Counted from the first letter of the stretch, positions 1 to 9,019 are shown. The stretch: DNA of 43,528 nucleotides from Erysipelothrix sp. (GCA_018335655.1 JAGXRX010000038.1:1-43528), one strand, 5' to 3'. The notes: generated from the sequence alone by a model not told the origin. Numbers and translations are program-made.

Positions 1-2
1 AA

Positions 3-422
3 AACATGTCACCATGTCTTGTGCCTATTGTCATTGAAGATCAAAAAGCATTACTCATGAAAGAAGAACTCACTGAAGCATTAGCTCTTATAAATATTGA
101 AGTTGAACAACTTCATGAACATGCGCTTGTGATACGTGAACTACCTTCATGGATGACTCATATTGATGAACAATCATTGATTATGGATATCGTAGGACAA
201 CTTAGTGAAAAATCAAAAACCAAAGATGAAATACTTCATAATCTACTAGCCTCTTTAGCATGTCACTCAAGCATTAAGTTCAATGATTATCTATCATTGC
301 CTGAAATGCAAAAGATAGTCGATGATGTTATGGCATGTGAGCAACCATATCACTGCCCTCATGGTCGTCCAACAATGATGAAAATAACATTAGATACATT
401 GTTCAAGGAGTTTGGACGATGA
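3..422 (+). CDS. mutL: DNA mismatch repair protein MutL, C-terminal fragment
   Basis: This is the last ~139 codons of MutL; the gene begins before the window and the first ATG at 6 is internal. The fragment is the C-terminal dimerisation/endonuclease domain. It keeps the ACHSSIKFND segment (the family's ACK/ACH motif) and the terminal CPHGRP motif. These help build the metal site of MutL proteins that nick DNA, as in Bacillus and unlike E. coli MutL. The first metal motif (DQHA-type) would lie upstream and cannot be seen. The stop overlaps the miaA start by 4 bases (ATGA), so mutL and miaA are probably co-transcribed and translationally coupled, as in many Firmicutes. Confidence 0.93.
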   Translation, partial: NMSPCLVPIVIEDQKALLMKEELTEALALINIEVEQLHEHALVIRELPSWMTHIDEQSLIMDIVGQLSEKSKTKDEILHNLLASLACHSSIKFNDYLSLPEMQKIVDDVMACEQPYHCPHGRPTMMKITLDTLFKEFGR

Positions 423-1330
423 CTAAGGTGTGTGTTATCACAGGGTTAACTGCGACAGGCAAAAGCCAATTAGCCATTGATATCGCAAAAGCAACTCAAT
501 CAATTATTTTAAGTGTTGATAGTGTTGCGGTATATCATGAACTTCAAATTGCCTCAGCAGCACCAACACTTCAGCAGCAACAAAACATCCCTCACTTTGG
601 AATCAACATCGTTAGTATTAAAGAAGGGATGGATGTAGCACGTTTTCAAACGTATGCACTAAATATTATCAAAGAAGCTTTTAGTAATCATAAAAATGTT
701 GTCTTGGTTGGAGGAAGTGGGTTGTATCTAAATGCGATTCTTTATGACTATGAATTTAAAGAAACGCTGACTCAATCAACACAATACAATGACTTAGATA
801 ATGAAACACTCTATAACTTAATATGCGAAAAAGATCCTCAACAAGCCTTAAAAATTCATATTAATAATCGCAAACGACTTATACGTGCCTTAACACTCAT
901 GGATGAAATATCCATGAGTAAAACAGATCATTTATCCCTTCAATCAAAACAACTTCGCTTTCCTGTGAAGATTGTGACATGCGATGTGAAAGATAGAGAC
1001 TATCATCGAGCATTAATGAACCAAAGAGTTGATCAAATGATAAAAGACGGCTTACAAGAAGAGGTATTTAAGGCATCTCAACTTGTAGATTTCAATCATC
1101 CTGCTATGAGTGCTATCGGTGTCAAACAATGGGAACATGTTTTTAATCAAGCCATGAGTGTTGAACAATGCATTGAGCAAATTAAAACAAAAACACACCA
1201 ATTTGCGAAAAGACAACGCACTTGGTTCAAACATCAACTTCAAAGTGAATGGCTTTATGTGGATGATCCACAAAGTACCCTATTAAAGAAAGAAGAGTGT
1301 ATCGCATGGATGAACAATTCTCACGATTAG
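419..1330 (+). CDS. miaA: tRNA dimethylallyltransferase MiaA
   Basis: 303 residues, the usual family length. MiaA transfers a dimethylallyl group to N6 of A37 in tRNAs reading UNN codons. The P-loop GLTATGKS is at residues ~9-16. The DSVAVYHEL segment follows at ~33-41, GGSGLYLNAILYDYEF corresponds to the family's GGTGLYI.A..YDYxF region, and KRQRTWFKHQ near the C-terminus matches the R(Q)xTWFR motif. The sequence is divergent: SAAPT stands where TAKPT is usual. An AAGGAG box at 404-409 supports the ATG at 419, which overlaps the mutL stop. It lies in the mutL-miaA-tcdA-msrA run. Confidence 0.93.
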   Translation: MTKVCVITGLTATGKSQLAIDIAKATQSIILSVDSVAVYHELQIASAAPTLQQQQNIPHFGINIVSIKEGMDVARFQTYALNIIKEAFSNHKNVVLVGGSGLYLNAILYDYEFKETLTQSTQYNDLDNETLYNLICEKDPQQALKIHINNRKRLIRALTLMDEISMSKTDHLSLQSKQLRFPVKIVTCDVKDRDYHRALMNQRVDQMIKDGLQEEVFKASQLVDFNHPAMSAIGVKQWEHVFNQAMSVEQCIEQIKTKTHQFAKRQRTWFKHQLQSEWLYVDDPQSTLLKKEECIAWMNNSHD

Positions 1331-2031
1331 TTTTACTTTATGGTGAAGAAGCCTTTAAACGACTTCAAACCATGAAAGTTATTGTATTTGGATGTGGCGG
1401 TGTTGGTGCATCGGCATGTGAAGCACTAATTCGCAGTGGAGTCACACACATTGCATTGGTTGATTTTGATGTGATTGCACCTTCAAATCTCAATAGACAA
1501 CTTCATACCACAACACTTAATATAAATCAAAAGAAAATTGAAGCTTTAAAAGAGCGATGCTTAACTATTAATCCAAATGCCAACATTCAAACCTATGATG
1601 TTTTTGTCGATGAAGTGTTTTGTGAAGAAGTTATTCAACACTATGACGCAGTCATTGATGCTTTAGATACAGTGAGTGCTAAAGAAGCCATTATTGTCCA
1701 TGCAGTTAAATATAAAAAAATCATAGTGTCCAGTATGGGAATGGGGAATCGCTTTGATCCTACACAAGTAACCTTAACAACCCTAAACAAAACCACTTAT
1801 GATCCATTAGCTAAAGTATTGCGCTATCGTTTAAGAAGACGAGAGGTGTATGATAAGATACAAGTAGTATTCTCGCGTGAAACACCAATTAAACAGGACC
1901 ATCAAGTGAGTGAGTCTACTGTTAGAAAACAAGCTTTCCCTCCTGCAAGTGCAATCTTTGTGCCTGTCAGTGCAGGATTAGCTGCCGCATATAGTTGTAT
2001 AGATCAATGGTTGAAAGGAGCCACTTTATGA
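1306..2031 (+). CDS. tcdA: tRNA threonylcarbamoyladenosine dehydratase (TcdA/ThiF-MoeB family)
   Basis: E1-like ThiF-fold protein, about 241 residues. The N-terminus MDEQFSRLVLLYGEEAF followed by VIVFGCGGVGASACEAL (nucleotide-binding GxGGVG) matches the TcdA/CsdL group, which cyclises t6A to ct6A at A37 of ANN-decoding tRNAs. DFDVIAPSNLNRQ is the conserved D-x-D-x-V-x-x-SNLNRQ segment, and DALDTVSAKE is also typical. A GTG at 1297 in the same frame could be used, but the ATG at 1306 fits homologue N-termini better. It overlaps the miaA end, and its stop forms ATGA with msrA. A plain molybdopterin/thiamin adenylyltransferase is less likely, as no partner genes are near. Confidence 0.85.
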   Translation: MDEQFSRLVLLYGEEAFKRLQTMKVIVFGCGGVGASACEALIRSGVTHIALVDFDVIAPSNLNRQLHTTTLNINQKKIEALKERCLTINPNANIQTYDVFVDEVFCEEVIQHYDAVIDALDTVSAKEAIIVHAVKYKKIIVSSMGMGNRFDPTQVTLTTLNKTTYDPLAKVLRYRLRRREVYDKIQVVFSRETPIKQDHQVSESTVRKQAFPPASAIFVPVSAGLAAAYSCIDQWLKGATL

Positions 2032-2525
2032 AAGAAATCGTTGTAGCTGGAGGATGTTTTTGGGGAGTTGAAGAATTTTATCGTCGTGCTAAAGGTATAG
2101 TGTCTACCCAAGTTGGGTATGCTCAAGGTCATAAAGATAATGCTACATATCAAGAAGTATGTGCATCAACAACAGGACATACAGAAGTTGTTAAACTAAC
2201 TTATGATGAAAATATCATTAGTTTAGAAAAAGTATTAGAACTACTCTTTAGAATCATTGATCCAACAACACTTAATCGTCAAGGAAATGATATAGGACCT
2301 CAATATCGTTCAGGAGTATATTATTTTTCTTCTGAAGATAAAGATATCATTACAGAATACATCGCTGCTCAACAACCTCGCTACGAAAAGAAAATACGTG
2401 TGGAAGTTGAACCAGTTGGGTTGTTTGTAAAAGCTGAAGATTATCATCAGTTATATCTTATTAAGAACCCAGGTGGCTATTGCCATGTGAATATGGGGTT
2501 ATTAAAGCCTGAAGAAAAGAAATAA
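2028..2525 (+). CDS. msrA: Peptide methionine (S)-S-oxide reductase MsrA
   Basis: 165 residues from the ATG at 2028, which has a GAAAGGAG box seven bases upstream and overlaps the tcdA stop. The N-terminal GGCFWGVEEFY carries the catalytic Cys10. GHTEVV, DPTTLNRQGNDIGPQYRSG and the late HQLYLIKNPGGYCHVN segment are all MsrA hallmarks. The enzyme reduces methionine S-sulfoxide in proteins using thioredoxin. There is no MsrB domain or neighbour. A second Cys (in GYCHVN) could act as resolving cysteine. It is the last gene of the mutL cluster; no clear terminator follows. Confidence 0.95.
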   Translation: MKEIVVAGGCFWGVEEFYRRAKGIVSTQVGYAQGHKDNATYQEVCASTTGHTEVVKLTYDENIISLEKVLELLFRIIDPTTLNRQGNDIGPQYRSGVYYFSSEDKDIITEYIAAQQPRYEKKIRVEVEPVGLFVKAEDYHQLYLIKNPGGYCHVNMGLLKPEEKK

Positions 2526-2590
2526 TTCAATAAGATCAAATCTTTAGTCATTTATGAGTCAAACCTTGAAAGGTTAAACAGGGTTATACT

Positions 2591-3373
2591 ATGAATTCCA
2601 AGCCATTTAAAGAAGAACTAATCCACACGCAAAAAGTTTCGGTGATTATCCCAGCCTATAATAGTGCTAGTACCCTCAAAGAAGCCATTGATAGTGTATT
2701 AGATCAAGGCGTAGAAGTTGAAATCATTGTTATGGATGATGCATCAAAAGATAATACTCTTGAAGTACTTAAACCATACAATGATAAGATAAAAATCTTT
2801 ACGGCATTAAAAAACCAAGGGGTTGCCTACTCACGCTATCATGGTATTCGCCATGCAAGTCATGAATGGATTGCTTTTCTAGATTCAGATGATGCTTGGA
2901 ATCCTGGTAAACTTAAACATCAACTTCAAATGTGTCTTGAAAAGGATGCATTAATCTGTGCTACCGCAAGAGAACTTGCAAATGAGCATGGTGAATCATT
3001 GAATCGTATTTTAGAAGTAAAAGATAAAATAACATATCAAGACATTCTAAAGACAAATTCTATTACCAATTCTTCAATATTAATGAGAAAAGAAGTAGCT
3101 TTAGAAGTTCCACTCTTTGATTCTTCACTTCATGAAGACTATCTTATGTGGTTGACACTACTTAAAAAATACGGTTATGCAATTGGAATCAATGAACCTT
3201 ATGTACGATATCGAATAAGCAGTACATCAAAGTCAGGGAATAAACTTAAATCAGCAAAAATGCATTTTAATACTCAACGAGCCTTTAACATCCCTCTCAT
3301 TCAAGTGATGTTTAATATGATACCGTATGCTTATAACGGTTTAAAGAAACATGGTCGACTAAAAAGGAAGTGA
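2591..3373 (+). CDS. Family 2 glycosyltransferase
   Basis: 260 residues of GT-A fold. It begins with VSVIIPAYNSASTLKEAI, then the nucleotide-sugar Asp in VMDDASKD, then the DxD-like metal motif FLDSDDAWNPGK near residue 97, and a later EDYLMWL segment that supplies the usual catalytic acid region. There is no transmembrane helix or C-terminal extension, so it is a cytoplasmic or peripheral enzyme. Such proteins add sugars to wall polymers, glycolipids or capsule; donor and acceptor cannot be read from sequence. The Shine-Dalgarno is weak (AGGTT/AGGG upstream). The gene stands alone and ends in a terminator shared with the convergent dehydrogenase. Confidence 0.9.
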   Translation: MNSKPFKEELIHTQKVSVIIPAYNSASTLKEAIDSVLDQGVEVEIIVMDDASKDNTLEVLKPYNDKIKIFTALKNQGVAYSRYHGIRHASHEWIAFLDSDDAWNPGKLKHQLQMCLEKDALICATARELANEHGESLNRILEVKDKITYQDILKTNSITNSSILMRKEVALEVPLFDSSLHEDYLMWLTLLKKYGYAIGINEPYVRYRISSTSKSGNKLKSAKMHFNTQRAFNIPLIQVMFNMIPYAYNGLKKHGRLKRK

Positions 3374-3390
3374 AATTACTCACTTCCTTT
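3363..3390. terminator. Bidirectional terminator between convergent genes
   Basis: AAAGGAAGTGA (3363-3373) pairs perfectly with TCACTTCCTTT (3380-3390), loop of six. The hairpin contains the stop codons of both convergent genes, and A-rich and T-rich flanks allow termination in both directions. Confidence 0.85.
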
Positions 3391-4578
3391 TACTTTATGA
3401 AGAATCTCAACTAAATCTTGATGTGTTAAAAAACGTGGAACAGGATAAGTTGGATGAACCTCGTTAAGTGCTTTGTGTACAATTGCATCAAAATCTTCTT
3501 CTTTTAATTGCGTAAAGTATGTTGGAATATGCATTGAAGCATTCATGGTTTCTATGTGTTCAATCATAGCCTTAGCCCCCTGAGAGGCACTTAGTGATGA
3601 GGAAGGATTAATGAAGTGTAGATACCATGTGTTAAGTTTTTGTTCAATGATAGGTCCGTATGTACGTAATACATGAGGGAGTATTACAGCATTAGCTTCA
3701 CCATGAGGAATATGATAGAACGCTCCTAACTGATGTGCTAATCCATGAACATATCCTACGTAAGCTCTTGTGAATGATCTTCCAGCTAGAAATGAAGCCC
3801 ATAACATTTTTTCTCTATGTTCAAGATGGTTAGTAGTATAAGCGAGCGGAAGATGCTCAAAGATTATTTCTAATGCTTGTTGTGCATCTGAAATGGTTTG
3901 CTGTGTGTGATTTTGATTGAGTAAAGATTCAATGGCATGGGTTAATGCATCCATACCAGTCGAAGCAAGAATTGGAAGAGGTAAAGAAGATAAAAGTGTA
4001 GGGTCAAGAATAGCTGTATGAGGGAACAATGCAGGATCTGAGATTGCAAATTTTTCTTGAGTTACAGGATCACTTAAGACACTTGCTACAGTGGTTTCTG
4101 AACCAGTACCTGCTGTGGTTGGTATACAAATGCAAGGTGGAATAGGCTTAAGTACTTTTAGAATGCCTTTTAGTTTCTTTAAAGGTGTTTTTCGTACCAT
4201 CTTTACACCAATGGCTTTTGCACAGTCAATCACTGAACCACCACCAATAGCAACAAGCCACTCAACAGGAAATTGTTTAGTGAGTAAATAACCTTCTTCA
4301 ACATTTTCAAGTGTTGGGTTAGGAACAACACGATCATAAATCACAACATTAATGTGATTTTCTTCAAGCCGCTTTGTATATGGATCAATCATTCTCAATT
4401 GTCTTAGTGATTGATCGGTAACAAGCAAGACAGATTTGACATTGTTTTCAAGAAGACAGTTAACTAGAACCGTAGGACTGTCATGAGTTTGTATAACGTG
4501 TGGAAACTTCCATGGAACGATAAAAGAGAGACCATAGAGTGCTTTTTGAATAAGACGATATCGTAGTGTTTGAAACAT
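3376..4578 (-). CDS. Iron-containing (group III) alcohol dehydrogenase
   Basis: 400 residues. NAD-binding motif GGGSVIDCAKAIG is at residues ~112-124 and PTTAGTGSETT at ~153-163. The metal site is visible as D and H in MDALTHAIES and the two histidines of HGLAHQLGAFYHIPHGEAN. These define the Fe-ADH/dehydroquinate synthase-like superfamily; members reduce aldehydes or oxidise alcohols in fermentation. The substrate is not deducible; butanol, propanediol and lactaldehyde dehydrogenases share these motifs. It is monocistronic on the minus strand with an AAGGAAA box before its ATG, and divergent from the ABC transporter genes. Confidence 0.92.
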   Translation of the reverse strand: MFQTLRYRLIQKALYGLSFIVPWKFPHVIQTHDSPTVLVNCLLENNVKSVLLVTDQSLRQLRMIDPYTKRLEENHINVVIYDRVVPNPTLENVEEGYLLTKQFPVEWLVAIGGGSVIDCAKAIGVKMVRKTPLKKLKGILKVLKPIPPCICIPTTAGTGSETTVASVLSDPVTQEKFAISDPALFPHTAILDPTLLSSLPLPILASTGMDALTHAIESLLNQNHTQQTISDAQQALEIIFEHLPLAYTTNHLEHREKMLWASFLAGRSFTRAYVGYVHGLAHQLGAFYHIPHGEANAVILPHVLRTYGPIIEQKLNTWYLHFINPSSSLSASQGAKAMIEHIETMNASMHIPTYFTQLKEEDFDAIVHKALNEVHPTYPVPRFLTHQDLVEILHKVKGSE

Positions 4579-4625
4579 ATTAGGAATTTCCTTAATTTAT
4601 GTGAATTTTAACATGGAGGGTAGGT

Positions 4626-5477
4626 ATGTTAAAAGTAAAACAACTAACAAAGAAATTCAAAAACCAAAAAGGTATCCATCAAATCTCTTTTGAATGTTAT
4701 CCATCTGAGGTTATGGGAATCATTGGAGACAATGGGAGTGGGAAAAGTACACTACTTAAATCATTAGCACTAATCAATGGGATAGATCAAGGAGTAATTG
4801 AATTATTCAATGAAGAACTAAATATAAATGATGTAGGATTCTTACCAGAACATAAAGCAATCATTGAAGATTTGAGTGGACGAGAATTTATTGAATTATT
4901 TGCAAGAATGCGATTGGTTGAAGATATATTTATCGAAAAGACATTAAAAGACTTTGCGAACGCACTCAATGCTCATGAATGTCTTGAAGTAAAGATCAAA
5001 ACATTATCAAAAGGGAATAAACAGAAGATACAAATCATGGCAGCATGTATAAGTAAGCCTGTACTTATCATTTTAGATGAACCATTTTCGGGATTGGATG
5101 AACAAAACAGTATTCACATGAAAAATTTCATTCTCGAACTAAAGAAGAATAATCACATCATCCTTGTATCTTCTCATAGGGTTGAAGACATTGAACAGGT
5201 TTGCGATACATTATGTTGGATAAAAGAGGGAAAACTAAGTGAAAAACAATCGGTTCATCATTTAAAAGAACAGAGTTCAACAATTCACGTTAAAGTCTCT
5301 TTAGATCCATTTCAACAGTTCAAAGATGAAAAAGGAATTGTCGATGTATTTCATGAAGGTCATGTTTCCATCTATACATTTGAACATGTTAGTTTTGCAC
5401 ATCAATTTATGAGACATGTATTAAAGCATCGAAGTGTTCAAACGGTGAGTATTCATAATCAGGTATGTATGCCATGA
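4626..5477 (+). CDS. ABC transporter ATP-binding protein
   Basis: 283 residues. Walker A GDNGSGKST is at ~35-43, a signature-like LSKGNKQKIQ at ~125-134 (first S of LSGGQ kept, one Gly replaced by Lys), Walker B VLIILDEPFSGLD follows, and the switch His lies in SSHRVEDIE. The C-terminal ~70 residues form an extra domain common in CcmA/NatA-type export ATPases. A GGAGGG box precedes the ATG. It overlaps the following permease gene by 13 bases, so the two make one exporter. The substrate is unknown; this class includes Na+ efflux, bacteriocin-resistance and multidrug pumps. Confidence 0.93.
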   Translation: MLKVKQLTKKFKNQKGIHQISFECYPSEVMGIIGDNGSGKSTLLKSLALINGIDQGVIELFNEELNINDVGFLPEHKAIIEDLSGREFIELFARMRLVEDIFIEKTLKDFANALNAHECLEVKIKTLSKGNKQKIQIMAACISKPVLIILDEPFSGLDEQNSIHMKNFILELKKNNHIILVSSHRVEDIEQVCDTLCWIKEGKLSEKQSVHHLKEQSSTIHVKVSLDPFQQFKDEKGIVDVFHEGHVSIYTFEHVSFAHQFMRHVLKHRSVQTVSIHNQVCMP

Positions 5478-6595
5478 TTCATTATTTACTTTTCTCATTA
5501 AAGAGACGATGGCTTTCATTAGGGTCACTTATTATCTTTAGTTTAGGTTTTTTTGTTACACTCGCACTTGTCTTCATGGATATGTGGTTCTTACAAAACC
5601 AAACAATCACTATACAATGGCCTAGTCATTTAAATACTCATCTTGAGTCCTATGAATATTTTGAATTCATAGATTCTGAGGCTATGATCAATATTACTTT
5701 TACACAACCTTCACTTTACACAATCCATCCACATTCAACCAATGTAAGTACAGAGACACTTACATCATTGATTACTTATGCACACCAACGATATGCATTA
5801 GAGCAATTTGACATTGAAACTCAAAACGAAATCGTAGTTATGTTGGAACCAATGATTGAATCAACACAAGCACCATCTTCACTACTTCCAATTATGATTA
5901 TTAGTTTCTTATACTTTACACTACTTGGATTTAGTTCAAATTTGTCTTCAGACATATTATCAGAAAAACATAGTCAAGCATTACTTATGATTTTAAGTGC
6001 AATAAAAAGAAAAGACTATTTCCTCATGAAGGTATATCAAAGTTGGATTAGTATCTTCGTTCAAAGTGTATTAGTGTCATCTTCAATCCTTTTTGCTATC
6101 TTTCTAAGAGCGAATGTAGATCAAGGGAAAGGTCTTCTTTCATTCTTGTATGAACAACAATGGATTCCATTAAGATTTGAATCATTTTCTCAAATCATTA
6201 AAATCATTACGGAAAATTCTCAGTTTTCACTATCTGTGATATTTGCGGGATTATCTTTTATAATCGGTCTTATGACATGCATGTTGTTTCTGCTTTGGTT
6301 GAGTCTAAAAGCACAACGAAGTGAGGAGATTGCTAGCATTCAAACTCCTTACTATATCTTAATTGTTCTAATGTACTACGTTTCATTATGGATAAATGAT
6401 CTTCCAGGGTTTAGTCAAAGTATCGCTTCATGGATTATCCATGTGCCAATTCTTTCAATGATATTCCATCCTCTGCAACTAGTAACCAATCAGATACCTA
6501 TTGAAGTGTCAATTTTTTCGATAATAATCGCACTAAGCTTGCTCATATTTGCCTTTAAAGGTTCATTTAAGGCATTTAAGACCCAAACAGTATAA
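5465..6595 (+). CDS. ABC transporter permease (ABC-2 type)
   Basis: 376 residues, partner of the preceding ATPase (13-base overlap). Hydropathy by eye gives an N-terminal helix (~17-40), an extracytoplasmic loop of about 95 residues, then five or six helices from ~138 to the C-terminus. That layout (TM1, large outer domain, TM cluster) is typical of NatB/ABC-2 permeases. I recognise no specific family motif, so function comes mainly from context. The start is ATG 5465; ATG 5474 is also in frame. Confidence 0.8.
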   Translation: MYAMIHYLLFSLKRRWLSLGSLIIFSLGFFVTLALVFMDMWFLQNQTITIQWPSHLNTHLESYEYFEFIDSEAMINITFTQPSLYTIHPHSTNVSTETLTSLITYAHQRYALEQFDIETQNEIVVMLEPMIESTQAPSSLLPIMIISFLYFTLLGFSSNLSSDILSEKHSQALLMILSAIKRKDYFLMKVYQSWISIFVQSVLVSSSILFAIFLRANVDQGKGLLSFLYEQQWIPLRFESFSQIIKIITENSQFSLSVIFAGLSFIIGLMTCMLFLLWLSLKAQRSEEIASIQTPYYILIVLMYYVSLWINDLPGFSQSIASWIIHVPILSMIFHPLQLVTNQIPIEVSIFSIIIALSLLIFAFKGSFKAFKTQTV

Positions 6596-6632
6596 AAAAA
6601 ATGTGAGAATGTGAGAAAACTAACAAAGTGTG

Positions 6633-6661
6633 TTGACATTGTGAATTATTGTACATATAAT
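6633..6661 (+). promoter_or_regulatory. Consensus sigma-A promoter of the lipoprotein gene
   Basis: TTGACA (6633-6638), a 17-bp spacer and TATAAT (6656-6661): both hexamers match consensus exactly. It lies 25 bp before the start codon and predicts a very short leader and high expression. Confidence 0.88.
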
Positions 6662-6685
6662 ATCAATGAACAAGGAGGAATTTTC

Positions 6686-7666
6686 ATGAAGAAGATTTTA
6701 ATTTTAATTGCATTGACTCTTGTAACTCTTGCTACACTTTCAGGATGCGCACCAAAACCTGTCGTAACTAAAGTCGGTACTGCTAGTGTTACTTCAATTC
6801 AGCCTACTGCTGCTACAGCTGAAGCTGCTGGACGTATTCGTGTAAACGTTACTACTGCTACTGTTATGTTAGATGCAGATGGCAAATTTGTTTCCGTCAA
6901 CTTCGACGTTGCACAAAATGATTCTAATTTCGATGTTACAGGTGTAGTTACTAAAGCTGAACCTGCACCTACGAAAAAAGAAAAAGGTGCTGCTTACAAC
7001 ATGAAGGCTGTTTCACAAATCGGCAAAGAATGGAATGAGCAAATCGCTTCTTTAGAAGCTTGGATGATTGGAAAAACTTTAGCTGAAGTTAAAGCATTAC
7101 CATTAGTTGAAGGTAAAGTTGCTGAAAGCGAAGATTTAAGATCACAAGTTTCAGTACGTGTTGGAGATTACATGGCTGCATTAGACAAAGCTGTTGCTGC
7201 TGCTGTTGAATTACAAGACGTTGCTAAAGTTGGAGCTGAATCATATACAACTATTCAACCTACTAACGCTACTGCAGAAGCTGTTGGACGTATCCGCGTT
7301 AACACAACAATCGCTGCTGTTGCATTAGATAAAGATGGTAAAGTATTACACGTATTCTTCGACGTTGCACAAAATGATGCTAACTTCGATGTTACTGGTG
7401 TTGTTACTAAAGCTGAAGCTGCTCCTACTAAGAGAGAAAAAGGTTCTGCTTACAACATGAAGTCCGTTTCAGAAATCGGCAAAGAATGGGATGAGCAAAT
7501 TATGGCTTTAGAAGCATTCATTGTTGGAAAAACTTTAACTGAAGTTAAAGCATTACCATTAGCTGAAGGCCGAGTTGCTGAAAGCGAAGATTTAAGATCA
7601 TCAGTTTCAATCCGTGTTGGAGACTACATGGCTGCGATTGAAAAAGCATACAACGCTGCTAAATAA
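6686..7666 (+). CDS. Lipoprotein with two tandem copies of an unrecognised ~140-residue domain
   Basis: 326 residues from ATG 6686 (GGAGGAA box at 6674-6680); longer starts upstream would run through the promoter. The signal peptide ends in a lipobox LSGC with lipidated Cys21. The mature protein holds two copies of one domain, offset by 152 residues (about 30-170 and 182-322). Shared blocks include PTxATAEAxGRIRVN, FDVAQND, NFDVTGVVTKAE, IGKEWxEQI, GKTLxEVKALPL and VAESEDLRS, ending in VRVGDYMAA. The strict copy conservation suggests binding of a shared ligand or self-assembly. I cannot name the family; a remote link to FMN-binding lipoproteins is speculative. The consensus promoter, strong terminator and Ala-rich regular codons point to an abundant surface lipoprotein. 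Confidence 0.85.
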   Translation: MKKILILIALTLVTLATLSGCAPKPVVTKVGTASVTSIQPTAATAEAAGRIRVNVTTATVMLDADGKFVSVNFDVAQNDSNFDVTGVVTKAEPAPTKKEKGAAYNMKAVSQIGKEWNEQIASLEAWMIGKTLAEVKALPLVEGKVAESEDLRSQVSVRVGDYMAALDKAVAAAVELQDVAKVGAESYTTIQPTNATAEAVGRIRVNTTIAAVALDKDGKVLHVFFDVAQNDANFDVTGVVTKAEAAPTKREKGSAYNMKSVSEIGKEWDEQIMALEAFIVGKTLTEVKALPLAEGRVAESEDLRSSVSIRVGDYMAAIEKAYNAAK

Positions 7667-7686
7667 TTAAAAATTAAGCACAGTTA

Positions 7687-7718
7687 AAGAAGCATCCTAT
7701 CAAGGATGCTTCTTTTTT
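7687..7718 (+). terminator. Rho-independent terminator of the lipoprotein gene
   Basis: AAGAAGCATCCT (7687-7698) pairs perfectly with AGGATGCTTCTT (7703-7714), tetraloop ATCA, followed by a T run. It also covers the end of convergent rarA. Confidence 0.9.
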
Positions 7719-8956
7719 AATGCTTTCATATCATAGGACTTCTCAACACTGCGTAGTTTTTCAACATTATCGATGATTGTCTTTTCAAATGGCGAAGGAT
7801 GATTAACATTATAGAACTGCACATTTTTAATGCTTTGTGGCAAATAACCAATATGAATCCAAAGATCACTTCTCGAATAATCATAACGTTGTGCTTCAGG
7901 TAGTTTTACAGGAGTTAAGATAAGATATTCAGGAATTTGATGTGATTCATTCTTAATTAAAGATAGAGCATTATCAATAGCTATATTTGCAGACTTTGAC
8001 TTTATACTACTTGCACACTCAATAACTGCATTCGCTAATATTATGCGTGCTTCAGGAAGTCCAATTCTAAGTGCAGAATCACAAGCTAGGACAACTCGTG
8101 CTACAAGTGGAGGATTAGCTAATCCTACATCTTCATACGCAATCACGATAAGTCTTCGTGTAATCGATTCTAAATCATTCAACATAATAAGACGACCTAA
8201 GTAATATATTGATGCATCCACATCACTTCCACGAATTGATTTTTGAAAAGCACTCAACAAATCATAATGCCCATCATCATCTTTAAAACCAACTTGCATG
8301 GCTTCGATAAGAACTTGATCTACTGTATCTATTTTTATATGTGATTCAATAAAGGAACACAGTTCCAAAGTATTTAAAGCTAATCTCACATCAAACCCAG
8401 TTCTTTTCGCAATGGTCTGTAATGCTTCATCATCTGCAGTAATTCCCTTTAGTCCTAAAGGTTCACTTAGTGCACGCTTCAACATTACCACAATATCATC
8501 TTGTTCAATTGGTTTAAATGGAATGAGATGACAACGAGATCGAATTGCAGGATTAATTGAAAATAATGGATTAGCTGTAGTACAACCAATGAGTGTAACA
8601 ACACCATTCTCCAAATACGGTAGTAAATGATCTTGTTTATCTTTATTCATGCGATGAACTTCATCCATAATCAACACAAAACCAATCGTCTGTTTTGCCT
8701 TATCAATAATATCATCAAGTTGTTTCTTGTTATTAATTGCCGCATTGAATACATCATATGGACGATTCAACTGTGCAGTCATTGCAAGTGCAGCCGTTGT
8801 TTTACCAACACCACTTGGGCCATAAAAGATAAGTGAAGGAAGATTATTATCTTCTACCAATTTTCTTATTAAACCACGCTCTGAAAAAAGATGGGATTGA
8901 CCCACACAATCATCAATAGTTTGTGGTCTTAAACGATGTGCTAAAGGTTCGCTCAT
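7700..8956 (-). CDS. rarA: Replication-associated recombination protein A (RarA/MgsA AAA+ ATPase)
   Basis: 418 residues starting at MSEPLAHRLRP. The ATG complement at 8954-8956 has a perfect AGGAGGAG box at 8963-8970; a longer in-frame start at 9037 is unlikely because it would overlap dtd. Near the N-terminus are RPQTIDDCVGQ and GPSGVGKTT (Walker A), then LIMDEVHRMNK (Walker B), the sensor region GCTTANPLF and the Arg finger region RSRCH. The C-terminal part is the MgsA tetramerisation domain. RarA acts at stalled replication forks alongside single-strand-binding protein. It is divergent from dtd with a 63-bp shared upstream region. Confidence 0.95.
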   Translation of the reverse strand: MSEPLAHRLRPQTIDDCVGQSHLFSERGLIRKLVEDNNLPSLIFYGPSGVGKTTAALAMTAQLNRPYDVFNAAINNKKQLDDIIDKAKQTIGFVLIMDEVHRMNKDKQDHLLPYLENGVVTLIGCTTANPLFSINPAIRSRCHLIPFKPIEQDDIVVMLKRALSEPLGLKGITADDEALQTIAKRTGFDVRLALNTLELCSFIESHIKIDTVDQVLIEAMQVGFKDDDGHYDLLSAFQKSIRGSDVDASIYYLGRLIMLNDLESITRRLIVIAYEDVGLANPPLVARVVLACDSALRIGLPEARIILANAVIECASSIKSKSANIAIDNALSLIKNESHQIPEYLILTPVKLPEAQRYDYSRSDLWIHIGYLPQSIKNVQFYNVNHPSPFEKTIIDNVEKLRSVEKSYDMKALKKKHP

Positions 8957-8993
8957 AAGGTACTCCTCCTCTATTTTATCAGAGTGTAAAGCA

Positions 8994-9002
8994 TGATAGA
9001 AT
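8994..9002 (+). promoter_or_regulatory. Possible extended -10 promoter for dtd-folD operon
   Basis: TGATAGAAT is a TGn-extended -10 element 17 bp before the dtd start. No good -35 hexamer is visible, so this is tentative. Confidence 0.35.
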
Positions 9003-9019
9003 AAAACTGAGGAAAAGAT

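Noticed and set aside
1052-1273. Small reverse frame inside miaA and similar short frames elsewhere
   Set aside because: Opposite or alternative frames of well-supported genes without start signals.
2526-2590. Possible terminator between msrA and the glycosyltransferase gene
   Set aside because: Only a short AACCTT/AAGGTT pairing with no T run, so not convincing.
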